Origin: CAYQOX01 sp964419335
GTDB lineage: Bacteria > Hinthialibacterota > Hinthialibacteria > Hinthialibacterales > Hinthialibacteraceae
Length of the DNA: 64,000 nt
Assembly (NCBI GenBank): GCA_964419335.1
Contig: CAYQOX010000003.1
Span: 1-64,000, forward strand
Reading direction: 5' to 3'
Numbering within the stretch: position 1 is the first letter of the stretch; every line of letters starts with the position of its first letter. This document shows, in pieces, positions 8,557 to 18,197 of this stretch. The notes beneath the pieces are model-generated. The model worked only from the letters and a program-made list of their open reading frames with translations. It ran no database searches and was not told the origin of the DNA. Both the position numbers and the translations under genes were made by a program.

Positions 8557-9921
8557 ATGTTCAAGAAAATACTAATTGCCAACCGAGGCGAGATTGCCTT
8601 ACGTATAATTCGTGCATGTCATGAGTTAGGAATTGAAACGGTCGCGGTTTATTCTGAGGCCGACCGTGATTCGCTTCATGTGCGTTTTGCGGATGAAGAT
8701 GTTTGCATTGGCCCTCCTTCTCCCACAGAGTCATATTTAAATATCCCCCGCATTATATCAGCGGCGGAAATCACCGATGCAGAAGCGATCCATCCCGGTT
8801 ATGGATTTTTAGCTGAAAATGCCCATTTCGCTGAAATTTGTGAGTCATGCAACATCATTTTTATTGGTCCTTCACACCGGGCGATTTCGCTTATGGGAGA
8901 TAAATCCGTCGCGCGGGATACGATAAAGCAATATGGTGTCAGTCCTATACCTGGTTCAGAAAGTACGGTGGAAAATCAGGAAGATGCGATGAAAATCGCC
9001 CGCCAGATTGGCTATCCTATTATGATCAAAGCCGCCTCGGGAGGTGGGGGACGTGGTATGCGTGCAGCCCATACCGACGTGAGTTTGGTGCAGGGGTTTA
9101 TTACAGCCCAAGCCGAAGCGGAAAAATCGTTTGGGGATCGGCGCTTGTATCTTGAAAAGTTGATTGTGGAACCCCGTCATGTGGAAATCCAAATTTTGGC
9201 GGATCAACATGGGAACGTAATTCACTTAGGGGAACGGGATTGTTCCCTGCAGCGCCGGCATCAAAAAGTGGTTGAAGAAAGTCCTTCGCCCGCGGTAGAT
9301 GAAGAACTACGAGAACGGATGGGACAAGCCGCGATTCAATGCGCTAAAGCAGTGGAGTATTACAGTGCGGGGACGGTGGAATTTTTGTTGGACAAAGATA
9401 AGAATTTCTATTTCATGGAAATGAACACCCGGGTCCAGGTGGAGCATCCTGTGACCGAAATGGTTACCGGGGTGGATATTATCAAGGAACAAATTCGCAT
9501 TGCCGCCAATGAGAAACTCAAATATACCCAAGACGAAGTGGAATTCCGCGGTCATTCCATTGAATGTCGTATTAATGCCGAAGATCCGAGTAATCATTAC
9601 ATGCCCTGCCCGGGCAAAATCACCGGCTTTCATATTCCCGGTGGACCAGGCATTCGGGTAGATTCTCATGTGTATAGTGAATATATGGTGCCCCCTTTTT
9701 ACGATTCTATGTTGGCGAAGTTAATTGTGTATGGGGAAAACCGTACTGAAGCGATTGCCAAAATGCGCCGGGCTTTGGATGAATTTGTGGTGGAAGGAAT
9801 ACCTACCACTATTCCTCTTTCTCAACTTATTATGGAAGATAACCAGTTTATCCAAGGGGATTTCAATACCGGACGTCTGGAAGAAATTCAGAAACGCCTT
9901 GATCCTACGTATAACGCTTAA
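8557..9921 (+). CDS. accC: Biotin carboxylase subunit of acetyl-CoA carboxylase
   Basis: This 454-residue protein has the standard biotin carboxylase length. The N-terminal domain begins KKILIANRGEIALRIIRACHELGI. The ATP-grasp domain has the glycine-rich lid KAASGGGGRGMR near residue 160 and the metal/catalytic segment EMNTRVQVEHPVTE near residue 290. The C-terminal domain ends normally. It carboxylates the biotin of AccB using ATP and bicarbonate. Its TAA stop lies inside a TTAA palindrome that also supplies the stop of the convergent CgeB-like gene, so the two genes overlap by 4 bp with no room for a conventional terminator between them. Confidence 0.98.
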   Translation: MFKKILIANRGEIALRIIRACHELGIETVAVYSEADRDSLHVRFADEDVCIGPPSPTESYLNIPRIISAAEITDAEAIHPGYGFLAENAHFAEICESCNIIFIGPSHRAISLMGDKSVARDTIKQYGVSPIPGSESTVENQEDAMKIARQIGYPIMIKAASGGGGRGMRAAHTDVSLVQGFITAQAEAEKSFGDRRLYLEKLIVEPRHVEIQILADQHGNVIHLGERDCSLQRRHQKVVEESPSPAVDEELRERMGQAAIQCAKAVEYYSAGTVEFLLDKDKNFYFMEMNTRVQVEHPVTEMVTGVDIIKEQIRIAANEKLKYTQDEVEFRGHSIECRINAEDPSNHYMPCPGKITGFHIPGGPGIRVDSHVYSEYMVPPFYDSMLAKLIVYGENRTEAIAKMRRALDEFVVEGIPTTIPLSQLIMEDNQFIQGDFNTGRLEEIQKRLDPTYNA

Positions 9922-11684
9922 TCCACACCGTTAGCCAATACAGTTCGGAACAAACTATCCAGCCATTGCGCCCGGTGGGCATAGGTATGATGGGCGAGTA
10001 CTTTTTTTCGTGCACGCTCGATACATTGCCGGCGTTGTTTTTCGTGGGCAAGAAAATAATCGATGAGTGCAATAAGTTCATCGGGGGACCGGTAAAAAAA
10101 GACTTCTTGGTTCGCGGTGGTTTCCAAGGGAAGGTGTTCCAAAAAACCGGGTTTGTAAATCTCATCGGCTTTGGGTAGCCAATCGGAGAGCAAGAATCCT
10201 CCCGCCGCGGGTACATCGAAATCGCGTACATTCATACAGGTGTAAGATTGCAGACTGTGGATGTTGAGCACAATTCGCGCATTTCGGTAGACCTCGAACA
10301 GTCGTTTGAACGGCAATACGCCCCGAAAACATTTTTGTGCGATTTCCTTCGGAAGTAATTTCAACCAATCCTCATTCCCGTAAAGATGTACATCATAGTG
10401 TGCAATTTGTTGAAGAATACGCAGGCGGAAGCGCGTATTCGCTTCCCATAATACCTTTTGGCGCAACTCGTCTAAGCGGTCATCCGGTAAGGCTTCAGGC
10501 ATAGGAAAATGCTGCATGACATCGCGTACCTTCATCCGGGGGAAACGAAGTTTTTCGGAGATGACCTGTCGGCAATAATGCTTCCAGGCCTCAGAGAGAG
10601 GTTTAAAAAAAGTGGATTGTTCCCGCACCTGACCTACGAAAACAACATCACATTTTCGTGAACCGCGTTTCTTGCCACGCCGAGTTTTTGTTGCTCCCCC
10701 GGGCATATAACTCGCACCTTGGGCTCCATTTTCCAACAAAGGATCTTTCCATTCATAATCGGCAACAAGGTAGATTTCATCCTGCGTGATTTGATGGCGT
10801 TTGATTAAGTGTTCTCCATAGATGGGATCGTCGGCGAACCAGATTACTTTAGGAATCGGGAGTGAGCGGCTAAGTTCACTTCCCAGGGCTGATTCGTAAG
10901 CAGGGCCTTCATTGCACAAAAAAATGAGATCCGGTTCAAAGAGAGCCATTTTTAGAATTCGATAGTAAGGTGGATAATATCGGCCGGGTAATAAACAGGT
11001 ATATTCGGTTTGATACCCCAATTTTCGCAGATGGAACATCAAAGTTCGCATCAATACATGCTCAATCACCGAGTGGCGGGCTTTATTACGTAAGTCTTCG
11101 TATGTCCAGAGGCGTGGGTGTTGCATCGAGGGAGGTTTGTTGGCGAGGGTTTTGCTGAGGTTGTTCAAGCGTTGTATTAAGTTGCGTTTATCAATGCGAA
11201 CCTGGTTTTGAAGCCAAGTTAGAAGATTATTGAAATCTTTCCGCTGGTTTCCATTCTCTATGAAACGAGGTGTGGCTGCGGCATAACACAAAGAGTCTTT
11301 GAATATCGTATTAATTTGTTCCTGTATATTATCACCCAAGGCCCAAAATACTTTTTGAGATTCAATACACGTGCGTAAATCGATTGTTCCCATGGCTTGA
11401 AGAAAGACTTCACGGTTAGGTTCGAGGATCATCGCCCCGCGATTTTCACGGATCCAGAGAGAAATAAACTTAGGGAGGAAGGTGGCGTCATCCAATCCTA
11501 GCAGATAAATAAAATCACATTGTTCTTGCAAGGCGTTTTGTAATAAGTCATGTTGGGAAGGATGAATGGGGACATCTTGGGATGGCTTGTTTGCCGTCGT
11601 CATTTTCTTTAAAGCAAGGGTAGAGTAGAGAGCCGGATGGTGCTTCCTGAACGAAGACAGGTTTTGTGTCAGGGTTTTATGCAT
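9918..11684 (-). CDS. CgeB-like glycosyltransferase (group 1-type C-terminal domain)
   Basis: The 588-residue protein has no signal or membrane segments. Its middle part (ALFEPDLIFLCNEGPAYES, then PKVIWFADDP) and the C-terminal third (VFVGQVREQ, VLNIHSLQSYTCMNVRDFDV, AAGGFLLSDWLPKADEIY) match the CgeB/glycosyltransferase_1_2 pattern, including the late EI/DEI segment that usually contacts the nucleotide-sugar. These proteins transfer sugars to surface glycans, flagellin or spore components. The acceptor here is unknown. The N-terminal 200 residues are not recognised. glgC follows upstream on the same strand with a 67-bp gap, so the two may be co-transcribed, with glgC first. Confidence 0.7.
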   Translation of the reverse strand: MHKTLTQNLSSFRKHHPALYSTLALKKMTTANKPSQDVPIHPSQHDLLQNALQEQCDFIYLLGLDDATFLPKFISLWIRENRGAMILEPNREVFLQAMGTIDLRTCIESQKVFWALGDNIQEQINTIFKDSLCYAAATPRFIENGNQRKDFNNLLTWLQNQVRIDKRNLIQRLNNLSKTLANKPPSMQHPRLWTYEDLRNKARHSVIEHVLMRTLMFHLRKLGYQTEYTCLLPGRYYPPYYRILKMALFEPDLIFLCNEGPAYESALGSELSRSLPIPKVIWFADDPIYGEHLIKRHQITQDEIYLVADYEWKDPLLENGAQGASYMPGGATKTRRGKKRGSRKCDVVFVGQVREQSTFFKPLSEAWKHYCRQVISEKLRFPRMKVRDVMQHFPMPEALPDDRLDELRQKVLWEANTRFRLRILQQIAHYDVHLYGNEDWLKLLPKEIAQKCFRGVLPFKRLFEVYRNARIVLNIHSLQSYTCMNVRDFDVPAAGGFLLSDWLPKADEIYKPGFLEHLPLETTANQEVFFYRSPDELIALIDYFLAHEKQRRQCIERARKKVLAHHTYAHRAQWLDSLFRTVLANGVD

Positions 11685-11751
11685 GTTGCCAGAATTCTCG
11701 TAATAAATTATATGAACATACTATTGAGAAAAGAGAATGGAATCCAGAGGA

Positions 11752-12963
11752 TCAAACTTTCAAACCTTTAGGAATAACGACTAAATGTTCTGGAGTAACA
11801 AAAAAACGGGATTTGTCCGCTTCGAGATCGAAACCAATTTCATAATTGTCAGGAATGACTACATATTTATCGATAATCGTATTCTTGATTCGGCAGTTTT
11901 TCCCAATGTGTACTCCATGAAACAAGATGCAATGATCAAGTACGCTGCCTTCGTCGATTTCTACCAAAGGGGATATGACACAACGGTTAACCGAGCCGAA
12001 CATTTTTGTGCCGTGGGAGATAAAGGAACGTTCGATTGAAGAAGAGTTGTGATCAAGATGGAGATACGAGGGTGGAAACTGTTCGATTAATGTACGAAAA
12101 GACCATTCTGAATTGAATAAAGAAATGGAAGGGGGCGTATCCAATAAATCAAAATTGGCATCGAAATAACTTTTTAAACCACCCACATCACGCCAGTAAG
12201 GGTTTTCTTCGTATTGAGAATAGGGATAGGCAAAAACACGGTATTTTCCGGATTCGATCAGGTAGGGAATGACATTTTTTCCAATATCATGTTCTGATTG
12301 GCTTTGTTTGCTATCATGAATCACGGCTCGGACTAGCGGGGCGGTTTCAAAGACATAGATGCCCATATTGATGAGCGAATATTTTGGATCCCCTGGAATC
12401 GCGGGTGGGTCTTCGGGCTTTTCAAGAAAATGGATTACCTGCTGATGATCATCGACTTGCATTACACCAAAAGGGGAGGCTTGTTCCCGGGGGAATTGAT
12501 AACTGGCGATGGTAAGGTCTGCCTTTTTCTCCTTATGAAATTGCAGCATTTTGTTGTAATTCATACTGTAGATGTGATCCCCCGAAAGGATTAGCAGATT
12601 CGACGGTTTCATCTCTTCGAGCAAATAGACATTTTGATAGATTGCATCTGCAGTGCCTTCATACCAGCGATTATGAATTCGTTTTTGTGGAGGGACCGTT
12701 TCAATGAATTCCCGTAGTTCACGATGCAGGATATTCCAGCCATCGCGGATATGGCGGTTCAGAGATTGTGATTTATATTGGGTAAGCACATAGATATGGC
12801 GCAATCCCGAATTGAGCGCGTTGGATAAGGGAAAATCGATAATGCGAAAAACTCCCGCGAAGGGTACGGAAGGTTTGGAACGATCGCGCGTTAAAGGATA
12901 AAGTCTTTCCCCTTGTCCCCCGGCAAGAAGCAAAGTCACGGTTTGATTTTTTGGTAGCCCCAT
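11752..12963 (-). CDS. glgC: Glucose-1-phosphate adenylyltransferase (ADP-glucose pyrophosphorylase)
   Basis: The 403-residue enzyme makes ADP-glucose from ATP and glucose-1-phosphate for glycogen synthesis. The N-terminal nucleotidyltransferase domain shows LLLAGGQGERLYPLTRDRSKPSVPFAG and FRIIDFPLSNALNSG. WYEGTADAIYQN (about residue 113) and the sugar-binding FLEKPEDPP (about 184) are as in GlgC. The C-terminal part has the left-handed beta-helix repeat pattern (FISHGTKMFGSVNRCVISP, then VHIGKNCRIKNTIID). Length is normal. No glycogen synthase or branching enzyme is in the window. Confidence 0.95.
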   Translation of the reverse strand: MGLPKNQTVTLLLAGGQGERLYPLTRDRSKPSVPFAGVFRIIDFPLSNALNSGLRHIYVLTQYKSQSLNRHIRDGWNILHRELREFIETVPPQKRIHNRWYEGTADAIYQNVYLLEEMKPSNLLILSGDHIYSMNYNKMLQFHKEKKADLTIASYQFPREQASPFGVMQVDDHQQVIHFLEKPEDPPAIPGDPKYSLINMGIYVFETAPLVRAVIHDSKQSQSEHDIGKNVIPYLIESGKYRVFAYPYSQYEENPYWRDVGGLKSYFDANFDLLDTPPSISLFNSEWSFRTLIEQFPPSYLHLDHNSSSIERSFISHGTKMFGSVNRCVISPLVEIDEGSVLDHCILFHGVHIGKNCRIKNTIIDKYVVIPDNYEIGFDLEADKSRFFVTPEHLVVIPKGLKV

Positions 12964-13029
12964 TTTGTCAATTTGCTTCCTGTGTCTTTTCGCTAATTCA
13001 CACTTGAATCAAGAAACAAGAAATTTCAT

Positions 13030-13386
13030 TTAGTTGGCAGAAAGATACGTGTGCACTTTATTTTTTAGTTCGGAAAGGTCGCTGGATTTCACCACAAATT
13101 CTTCTGCGTTCCAACTCAGGAAATTATCTTGATACTGAGGGTAAGCGGAATGAATGATGATGGGTCGCTTATGGTCTTGGTTTAGGATGCGAGAAATCGT
13201 TTCTAATCCATCCATTCCTGGCATGCGAATATCCATGATCACAAGATCAGGATCTTCTTTTTCGCACAACTCCACTCCCTCGAATCCATCTTTGGCAAGA
13301 ACTACATCAAAGCCGTCTTCCATCAATTCGACTTTGTATAATTCTCTTAAGTTTTCTTCATCATCGACGATCAGAATTTTTTTCAT
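13030..13386 (-). CDS. Single-domain response regulator (CheY/Spo0F-like receiver)
   Basis: The 118-residue protein is only a receiver domain. It starts KKILIVDDEENL, giving the acidic pocket, and has LVIMDIRMPGMDG with Asp53 as the likely phosphorylation site. Thr/Ser (IIIHSAYP) and Lys (FVVKSSDL) complete the switch residues. There is no output domain, so it must act by protein contact or in a phosphorelay. Its start lies inside the 3' end of the histidine kinase gene (26-bp overlap), so the two are translationally coupled and very probably cognate. Confidence 0.93.
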   Translation of the reverse strand: MKKILIVDDEENLRELYKVELMEDGFDVVLAKDGFEGVELCEKEDPDLVIMDIRMPGMDGLETISRILNQDHKRPIIIHSAYPQYQDNFLSWNAEEFVVKSSDLSELKNKVHTYLSAN

Positions 13387-15547
13387 TTGACTGCCCTCCG
13401 TCTAAGGGAAGATAAATTTTTACCTCTGTCCCTTCTCCCACGTGGCTGTCAATTTCGATATGCCCCCCATGGCTTTCTACAATGCGTTTAGAAACATGCA
13501 ATCCAAGTCCCGTACCATAATGTTTGGTCGAGAAAAAGGGTTCAAAAACTTGAGGAATGTGTGCAGGATCGATTCCCTTACCGGTATCACATATCGAAAG
13601 GACACAATAAGGACCCTCACACACCCCCTTTATAATTATTGTATCACCTTTTTTGGCAGACTGCATACTATTTTTTAAAATATTGATCATCACTTGCCGC
13701 ATTTGATTGCGGTCAAATGGAACCATAGGGAAAGAATTGGAAAGTGAAATCTGGAAATGGATATCGAGTTCTTCGGCTTCGACTTCGAGAAATTCAACGA
13801 CGTTTTCAATGAAAAGTTTTACGTTCTGGGAGTCAATCACAGGTTCAGAGGAGCGGGCATAATAGAGAAGCGTTTTCAAAACTTCTTCAAGACGCAGCGA
13901 TTCGTCGCGGATTATTTGTAAATACCTCTGATTATTAGGATCAGGCTGTTCCCGTTTTAACATGATATTAGCGAACCCTCCCATAGAGACAAGAGGGGTT
14001 CGGATTTCATGAGCCACGGTGGCCGCCATTTGGCCTAAAGCCGCGAATTTTTCTGATTCAATCAGTTTTTGTTGGCTTTCGCGTAATTCGGAATAAGCCT
14101 GATGGGTTTCATCTACTCGCTGAGCCAATTCGTCTAAAGTATTAGCGTGAGCGATGGCCAAAGCCGCTTGAGAAGCCAAGATCTCCAGCATCTTCACATC
14201 TTGTTCGAAGATGGGGCTTTGGGTGATTACATTATCTACCATCAGGACTCCAATCGGCTTTTCGCGAATCAATAAGGGAATTACGGCGAAGTTATTCGAG
14301 CCTAGCATGGAGAGGAGATCATTATTGAATTCGATCTCGGCTTTCCCATGGCGAACAATAAAACTTCGTTTTTGTTTTAACGATTGAACCATTAAAGAGT
14401 CATCCTGATCCATGGGAAAATTCATCTTTTTAACAATGTGATTGACCTGATACTCTCGTTGATTGTTTTTATGGAGATAATACTCCATGACCTGGGTTAA
14501 TCCTTGTTCTCGTGGTCGGTTTTCCAAAGAAGACCAAATTTTACCGGCTTCTTGAGCGTCGGAGGGACCAATGGCGATTGTGCCTTGGAGGGTATTTTCT
14601 TTTTCGTTTACCAGAGAAAGAAAAGCGCGGTTGAAGCGGAACGTTTCTCCCGCAGTGGCTGCGATCAGGACCAGATGAAGACGTTTTTCTAGGGTATCGG
14701 TACTATGGAATAAAGTGGTTATTTCATGGAGTTTGCTGAGGGCTTCGGTACGTTCCATCACTTTTCTTTCCAGGATTTCAGAATACATGGATAGTTCCTG
14801 CTCCAATTTTTTCTGATGTGTTATGTCCTGAAAGATGGAAATAAACCCGATAAACTCCGTTTGAGTTCCGCGTTTGGAAATGGGTTTGATACGAATATTC
14901 CATACAGCCCAATGCTGCTCGTGGTAATGGTATGTAATTTCACCACTCCATTGAGCCATACGGTGAAGATGTTCCCATATCGTATCCCGAATATGAGATT
15001 CTATACAACGTTCCCAAACCATGTCAATATTATTTCCAAGCAGTTGGGCGGCAGAAAGATTGATTTGTTGCTCGAAGGATGGATTTACAAAAAAGATGAG
15101 TCCCTCCCGGTCGAAAAAAACAATCCCATCGTCGGCGGATTCGATGGCAGATTGGAAGGTGCTTAGTTCATGATCGATGGATTCGAGAATGGTCATAGGG
15201 AAGAAAAAGAGAAGGATTTGTTCTTTGAAAGTTACGCCATATACTCTCGTTTCTATTTTTTCACCGTGGTCAGATAGCAGAGTTAAGGTTAAGGGGGATC
15301 GTGGACTGTGGTGCAACCATTCTAATAGGGTTGGAATTTCTTCGTGACAAACACATAGATCGATTAGGTTCAGGTCTTGAATCTTGCGATCGGAAAGTAT
15401 ACTCCGTAAAGCCGGATTTGCATACAAGATCCGATTCTCTTGGTCGAGAATCATGGCACCAAAGGAAATCTGTTCCAGGAGCGAGAAATATAGGCTCAAG
15501 GCATCCTTGCTTTCCTTCGATATAGGATTATCATTTTGCGATTCCAT
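13361..15547 (-). CDS. Cytoplasmic PAS-PAS-GAF histidine kinase
   Basis: The 728-residue kinase has no predicted membrane segment. Two PAS domains lie at about 20-120 and 130-250, the second with a PAC-like tail (FIGFISIFQDITHQKKLEQEL). A coiled linker leads to a GAF domain (about 290-480). The HisKA box AALGQMAATVAHEIRTPLVSM is near residue 515, and the HATPase has N box QMRQVMINILKNS, G1 DTGKGI and G2 GTGLGLHVSK. It senses a cytoplasmic signal and phosphorylates the overlapping receiver encoded downstream. GAGGAAGAAA just before the ATG supports the start. It is divergent from the O-antigen ligase gene at 15650. Confidence 0.93.
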   Translation of the reverse strand: MESQNDNPISKESKDALSLYFSLLEQISFGAMILDQENRILYANPALRSILSDRKIQDLNLIDLCVCHEEIPTLLEWLHHSPRSPLTLTLLSDHGEKIETRVYGVTFKEQILLFFFPMTILESIDHELSTFQSAIESADDGIVFFDREGLIFFVNPSFEQQINLSAAQLLGNNIDMVWERCIESHIRDTIWEHLHRMAQWSGEITYHYHEQHWAVWNIRIKPISKRGTQTEFIGFISIFQDITHQKKLEQELSMYSEILERKVMERTEALSKLHEITTLFHSTDTLEKRLHLVLIAATAGETFRFNRAFLSLVNEKENTLQGTIAIGPSDAQEAGKIWSSLENRPREQGLTQVMEYYLHKNNQREYQVNHIVKKMNFPMDQDDSLMVQSLKQKRSFIVRHGKAEIEFNNDLLSMLGSNNFAVIPLLIREKPIGVLMVDNVITQSPIFEQDVKMLEILASQAALAIAHANTLDELAQRVDETHQAYSELRESQQKLIESEKFAALGQMAATVAHEIRTPLVSMGGFANIMLKREQPDPNNQRYLQIIRDESLRLEEVLKTLLYYARSSEPVIDSQNVKLFIENVVEFLEVEAEELDIHFQISLSNSFPMVPFDRNQMRQVMINILKNSMQSAKKGDTIIIKGVCEGPYCVLSICDTGKGIDPAHIPQVFEPFFSTKHYGTGLGLHVSKRIVESHGGHIEIDSHVGEGTEVKIYLPLDGGQSNEKNSDRR

Positions 15548-15649
15548 TTTCTTCCTCTTTTTGCCCTCATCCGTTTAACGTTGACCTCATAAACTTATAA
15601 GATCACGTTATCATATATGGAAACTCGAATCTATTAATGAAATGTTACC

Positions 15650-17032
15650 ATGAATTCTATGACCCTTGAGCAACGTACGATATGGCTTTTTGGCTTTATG
15701 ATTTTGGCATTATCCATCGCCGGAGCGGCTTATCCCCCTTATTCCATGGCGATCGTGCTAGCGGGTATCTTCGGTATTTTTCTCTTGATTGCACGTCCGG
15801 ATTTGGCTTTTGGGTTTTTCTTTGCGATCGAGACGCTCTTTTCAGAAGATGTCTTGTTGGTGACAGAGATGCTCAAGCAGACGATTTTTCGCGTACCTCT
15901 CCCCTATGTTGGGGTCAATGTGTTTGAAGCGGCTCTCGTTGTCCTTGTAATGATTACCTTAATCCAGCGGCGGGGAAAATTATACGGCACGGCGTTGGAT
16001 CCCTCTGTTTTGCTTTTCGGTTTGGCGTGTCTGATCGGATACATAACGTGTTTGCGCTTATACGGAGATCCCGGGCGATTATTTGAACCAAGGCGGCTGC
16101 TTCATTTTTTCGTGGCCTATTATTTGACCGTGAATTTAATTCGTAGCAAAGCGTCTCTCAAAGCGTTTTTGACGCTGTTTTTTATCGCAGTCATCATGAA
16201 ATCGCTTCAGGGCATGTACATTTACCTCTCAGGGCAAGGATTTGAAATTAAGTGGCATATACGGGCTATTTTTACAGGATGGGAGGATTCTCTAACCTTC
16301 GTTACATTTCTCCTGTTTGTTGGAGTCATGGTGCTCGAGCCATCTCGTTTTCCTCTTAAAAAATTATATATCGTAATGGCGCCGGTGGTATTATTTACTT
16401 TTATTTTTTCATATAAACGGGCCTATTATGTGGCGATCTTCGTAGGAACGCTGGTGCTGTTTTGGTTACAGGGACGTCAGGCACGTATGCGCATGCTCAT
16501 CATCTTATGTATCGCTGGGATTCTTGCCATGGGGTTTATCACCTACATGGGGCAGTGGGAAGCGATTGGCATGCGCTTTGAGTCGATTTTGAATCCCACA
16601 AAGGAAAGCAGCGCCAATTATCGTCTGGTTGAATGGAAGAATGCTATGATCAGTATTTATAAGAATCCTATTTTTGGTATTGGTCTGGGTGGAGTTATGC
16701 CCATGGAAATCTTCCTTTCACGTACTAATTTGTTGGGAGTACATAACACTTATCTTTGGGTTGCAGTAAAACTCGGGGTCATTGGGTTATTTCCATTTTT
16801 GTTATTGCACTTATGTTTTTTGCGGAGATTGTATTTCCTGAATTATGCGCTAAAAGACGATTATCTTCGTTCTGTATCTCGGGGATTATTCTGTTCATTT
16901 ATAGCCTTTGCAACGGCGGAAATGTTCGCTCCCATGTTCGCACAAATGCGAACTGCAACCTGGTTTGGTATTATTCTCGGGTTGGGAATGATGTTGTCGC
17001 ATATGGAAAGGTCTGCGCGGAAAGAAGATTAA
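15650..17032 (+). CDS. O-antigen ligase/polymerase-like membrane protein
   Basis: The 460-residue protein has roughly eleven hydrophobic segments and one larger extracytoplasmic loop. The segment after MRFESI (about residues 305-350: SSANYRLVEWKNAM, NPIFGIGLGGV, then HNTYLWVAVKLG) is the Wzy_C/WaaL signature, with a conserved Arg before the loop and His in the HNTYL segment. Members polymerise or ligate undecaprenyl-linked glycans at the periplasmic face. Whether it is a ligase, an O-antigen polymerase or an exopolysaccharide polymerase cannot be separated by sequence alone. Its stop shares a TTAA with the convergent small gene. Confidence 0.82.
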   Translation: MNSMTLEQRTIWLFGFMILALSIAGAAYPPYSMAIVLAGIFGIFLLIARPDLAFGFFFAIETLFSEDVLLVTEMLKQTIFRVPLPYVGVNVFEAALVVLVMITLIQRRGKLYGTALDPSVLLFGLACLIGYITCLRLYGDPGRLFEPRRLLHFFVAYYLTVNLIRSKASLKAFLTLFFIAVIMKSLQGMYIYLSGQGFEIKWHIRAIFTGWEDSLTFVTFLLFVGVMVLEPSRFPLKKLYIVMAPVVLFTFIFSYKRAYYVAIFVGTLVLFWLQGRQARMRMLIILCIAGILAMGFITYMGQWEAIGMRFESILNPTKESSANYRLVEWKNAMISIYKNPIFGIGLGGVMPMEIFLSRTNLLGVHNTYLWVAVKLGVIGLFPFLLLHLCFLRRLYFLNYALKDDYLRSVSRGLFCSFIAFATAEMFAPMFAQMRTATWFGIILGLGMMLSHMERSARKED

Positions 17033-17334
17033 CGAATTTCAAATTTCCCTTTCACAATTTTCCCGTGATTCCATACACAAATAAAATTACGCTGATCCAG
17101 ATCATGTAGGTTTTGCTCGATGACTCCTGAGGGAACCATACCATCTTTGCGGTTTTTTTCACGCGGTCGGTCTCCCGGAAGAATTTGACGCCAAACTTCA
17201 TATTCTGAATCATGTTTGGAGACGGCGAAGGTCAATTTTTGGCGTATAAATTCACGGATGATGCTATGGATTTCCTTTTTGGGAAGCCGCTTTGTTACTT
17301 GAACCCGGATTTGTTGGTCGAAATTGTCGTTCAT
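17029..17334 (-). CDS. Small basic hypothetical protein
   Basis: This is a 101-residue, charged, soluble protein that I do not recognise. The start at 17334 (MNDNFDQQIR) is preferred over the upstream 17376 codon because GGGAAAGGA lies about 7 bases before it. The N-terminal half looks alpha/beta with basic residues (VTKRLPKKEIHSIIREFIRQK), and a Trp-rich strand VWRQILPGD and an ICVWNHGKIVKGKFEIR end follow. It is convergent with the O-antigen ligase gene and overlaps it by 4 bp. No membrane or signal segments. Confidence 0.6.
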   Translation of the reverse strand: MNDNFDQQIRVQVTKRLPKKEIHSIIREFIRQKLTFAVSKHDSEYEVWRQILPGDRPREKNRKDGMVPSGVIEQNLHDLDQRNFICVWNHGKIVKGKFEIR

Positions 17335-17511
17335 GGTTTTGTCCTTTCCCAAAACGGTACTCGCTGGGGGGTCCAATAACGATGAAAATACATGCTTTAT
17401 CGAGTAATATTTTATTGCGTAGGCAAAGATTTTACAATAAAAGAATCACTTTTATTTATAATTAATTTACACCTGAATTGTATGGTTCTGTCTTTAATTT
17501 AAATAAAATGA

Positions 17512-17739
17512 AAGTTTAACGATTGGCCAGAAGGGGAGGATTTACGGCTAAGAAAAAGAGGTATTGAAGCCCAAGAAGGATTTTATGATTGATTGTGTAT
17601 TTAATAAAAACAACATGAACTTGTTGTCGAAGTCATAGAAAACGAAAGCCAGGAAACAGAAGAGAACTTAAAGCCATCTATAATTTTAATGGTAATAAAC
17701 GATGATATATCAAACGATTATCTATATTGTATAACCTAG
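17512..17739 (+). pseudogene. Possible decayed coding remnants in a 430-bp gap
   Basis: Between 17335 and 17763 there is no intact ORF. The + strand contains two protein-like open pieces in different frames, neither with a proper start: 17512-17592 (WPEGEDLRLRKRGIEAQEGF, then stop) and about 17620-17739 (ELVVEVIENESQETEENLKP and on, then stop). Their acidic, non-random composition suggests a dead small gene. I cannot name a family. Confidence 0.25.
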
Positions 17740-17763
17740 GTGTTGGAGGTGATAAGCGCTATT

Positions 17764-18159
17764 CTATTCTTTGCCTACCTGTTCCAAGACTTCAGGTTCA
17801 ACAAAGATAGGAGTTTTGTTACGCACACCTAGGGCAATCGCATCGCTAGGGCGAGAATCGACATCTACGGGTCCTTGAGGCGTGTCGAAATGAATCCGGG
17901 CGAAGAAAGTGGAATCACTCAGATCGTTAATCACGATCTGAGTCATTTTGGCTCCTAGGGATTCGACAATATTGACGGTAAGGTCATGGGTCAAAGGACG
18001 TTGTATTTTGATATCATTCAAAGCCAGATGGATGGATTGGGCTTCATAATAGCCAATAAGAATTGGCATCATGCGTGAACCATGCTTCTCTTTGAGAATA
18101 ATGAGCTGATCGGCACCAGTTTCGTCTAATCGCAGTTCGTAGAAATCCATTTCAATCAT
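17764..18159 (-). CDS. Bifunctional nuclease-domain (DUF151) protein
   Basis: This is a 131-residue single-domain protein. The pattern is that of the BFN/DUF151 family: ILKEKHGSRMMPILIGYYEAQSI, NDIKIQRPLTHDL, then FFARIHFD and VDSRPSDAIALGVRNKTPIFV, with the conserved SRPSDAIAL core. In plants and Thermotoga-related proteins this domain has nuclease-like activity. Most bacterial members are of unknown role. It follows maf by 38 bp on the same strand, so it is probably the second gene of a maf operon. Confidence 0.93.
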   Translation of the reverse strand: MIEMDFYELRLDETGADQLIILKEKHGSRMMPILIGYYEAQSIHLALNDIKIQRPLTHDLTVNIVESLGAKMTQIVINDLSDSTFFARIHFDTPQGPVDVDSRPSDAIALGVRNKTPIFVEPEVLEQVGKE

Positions 18160-18197
18160 AGTACGAGACGACCTCTTTCATTGGGGATGCTCAATAA

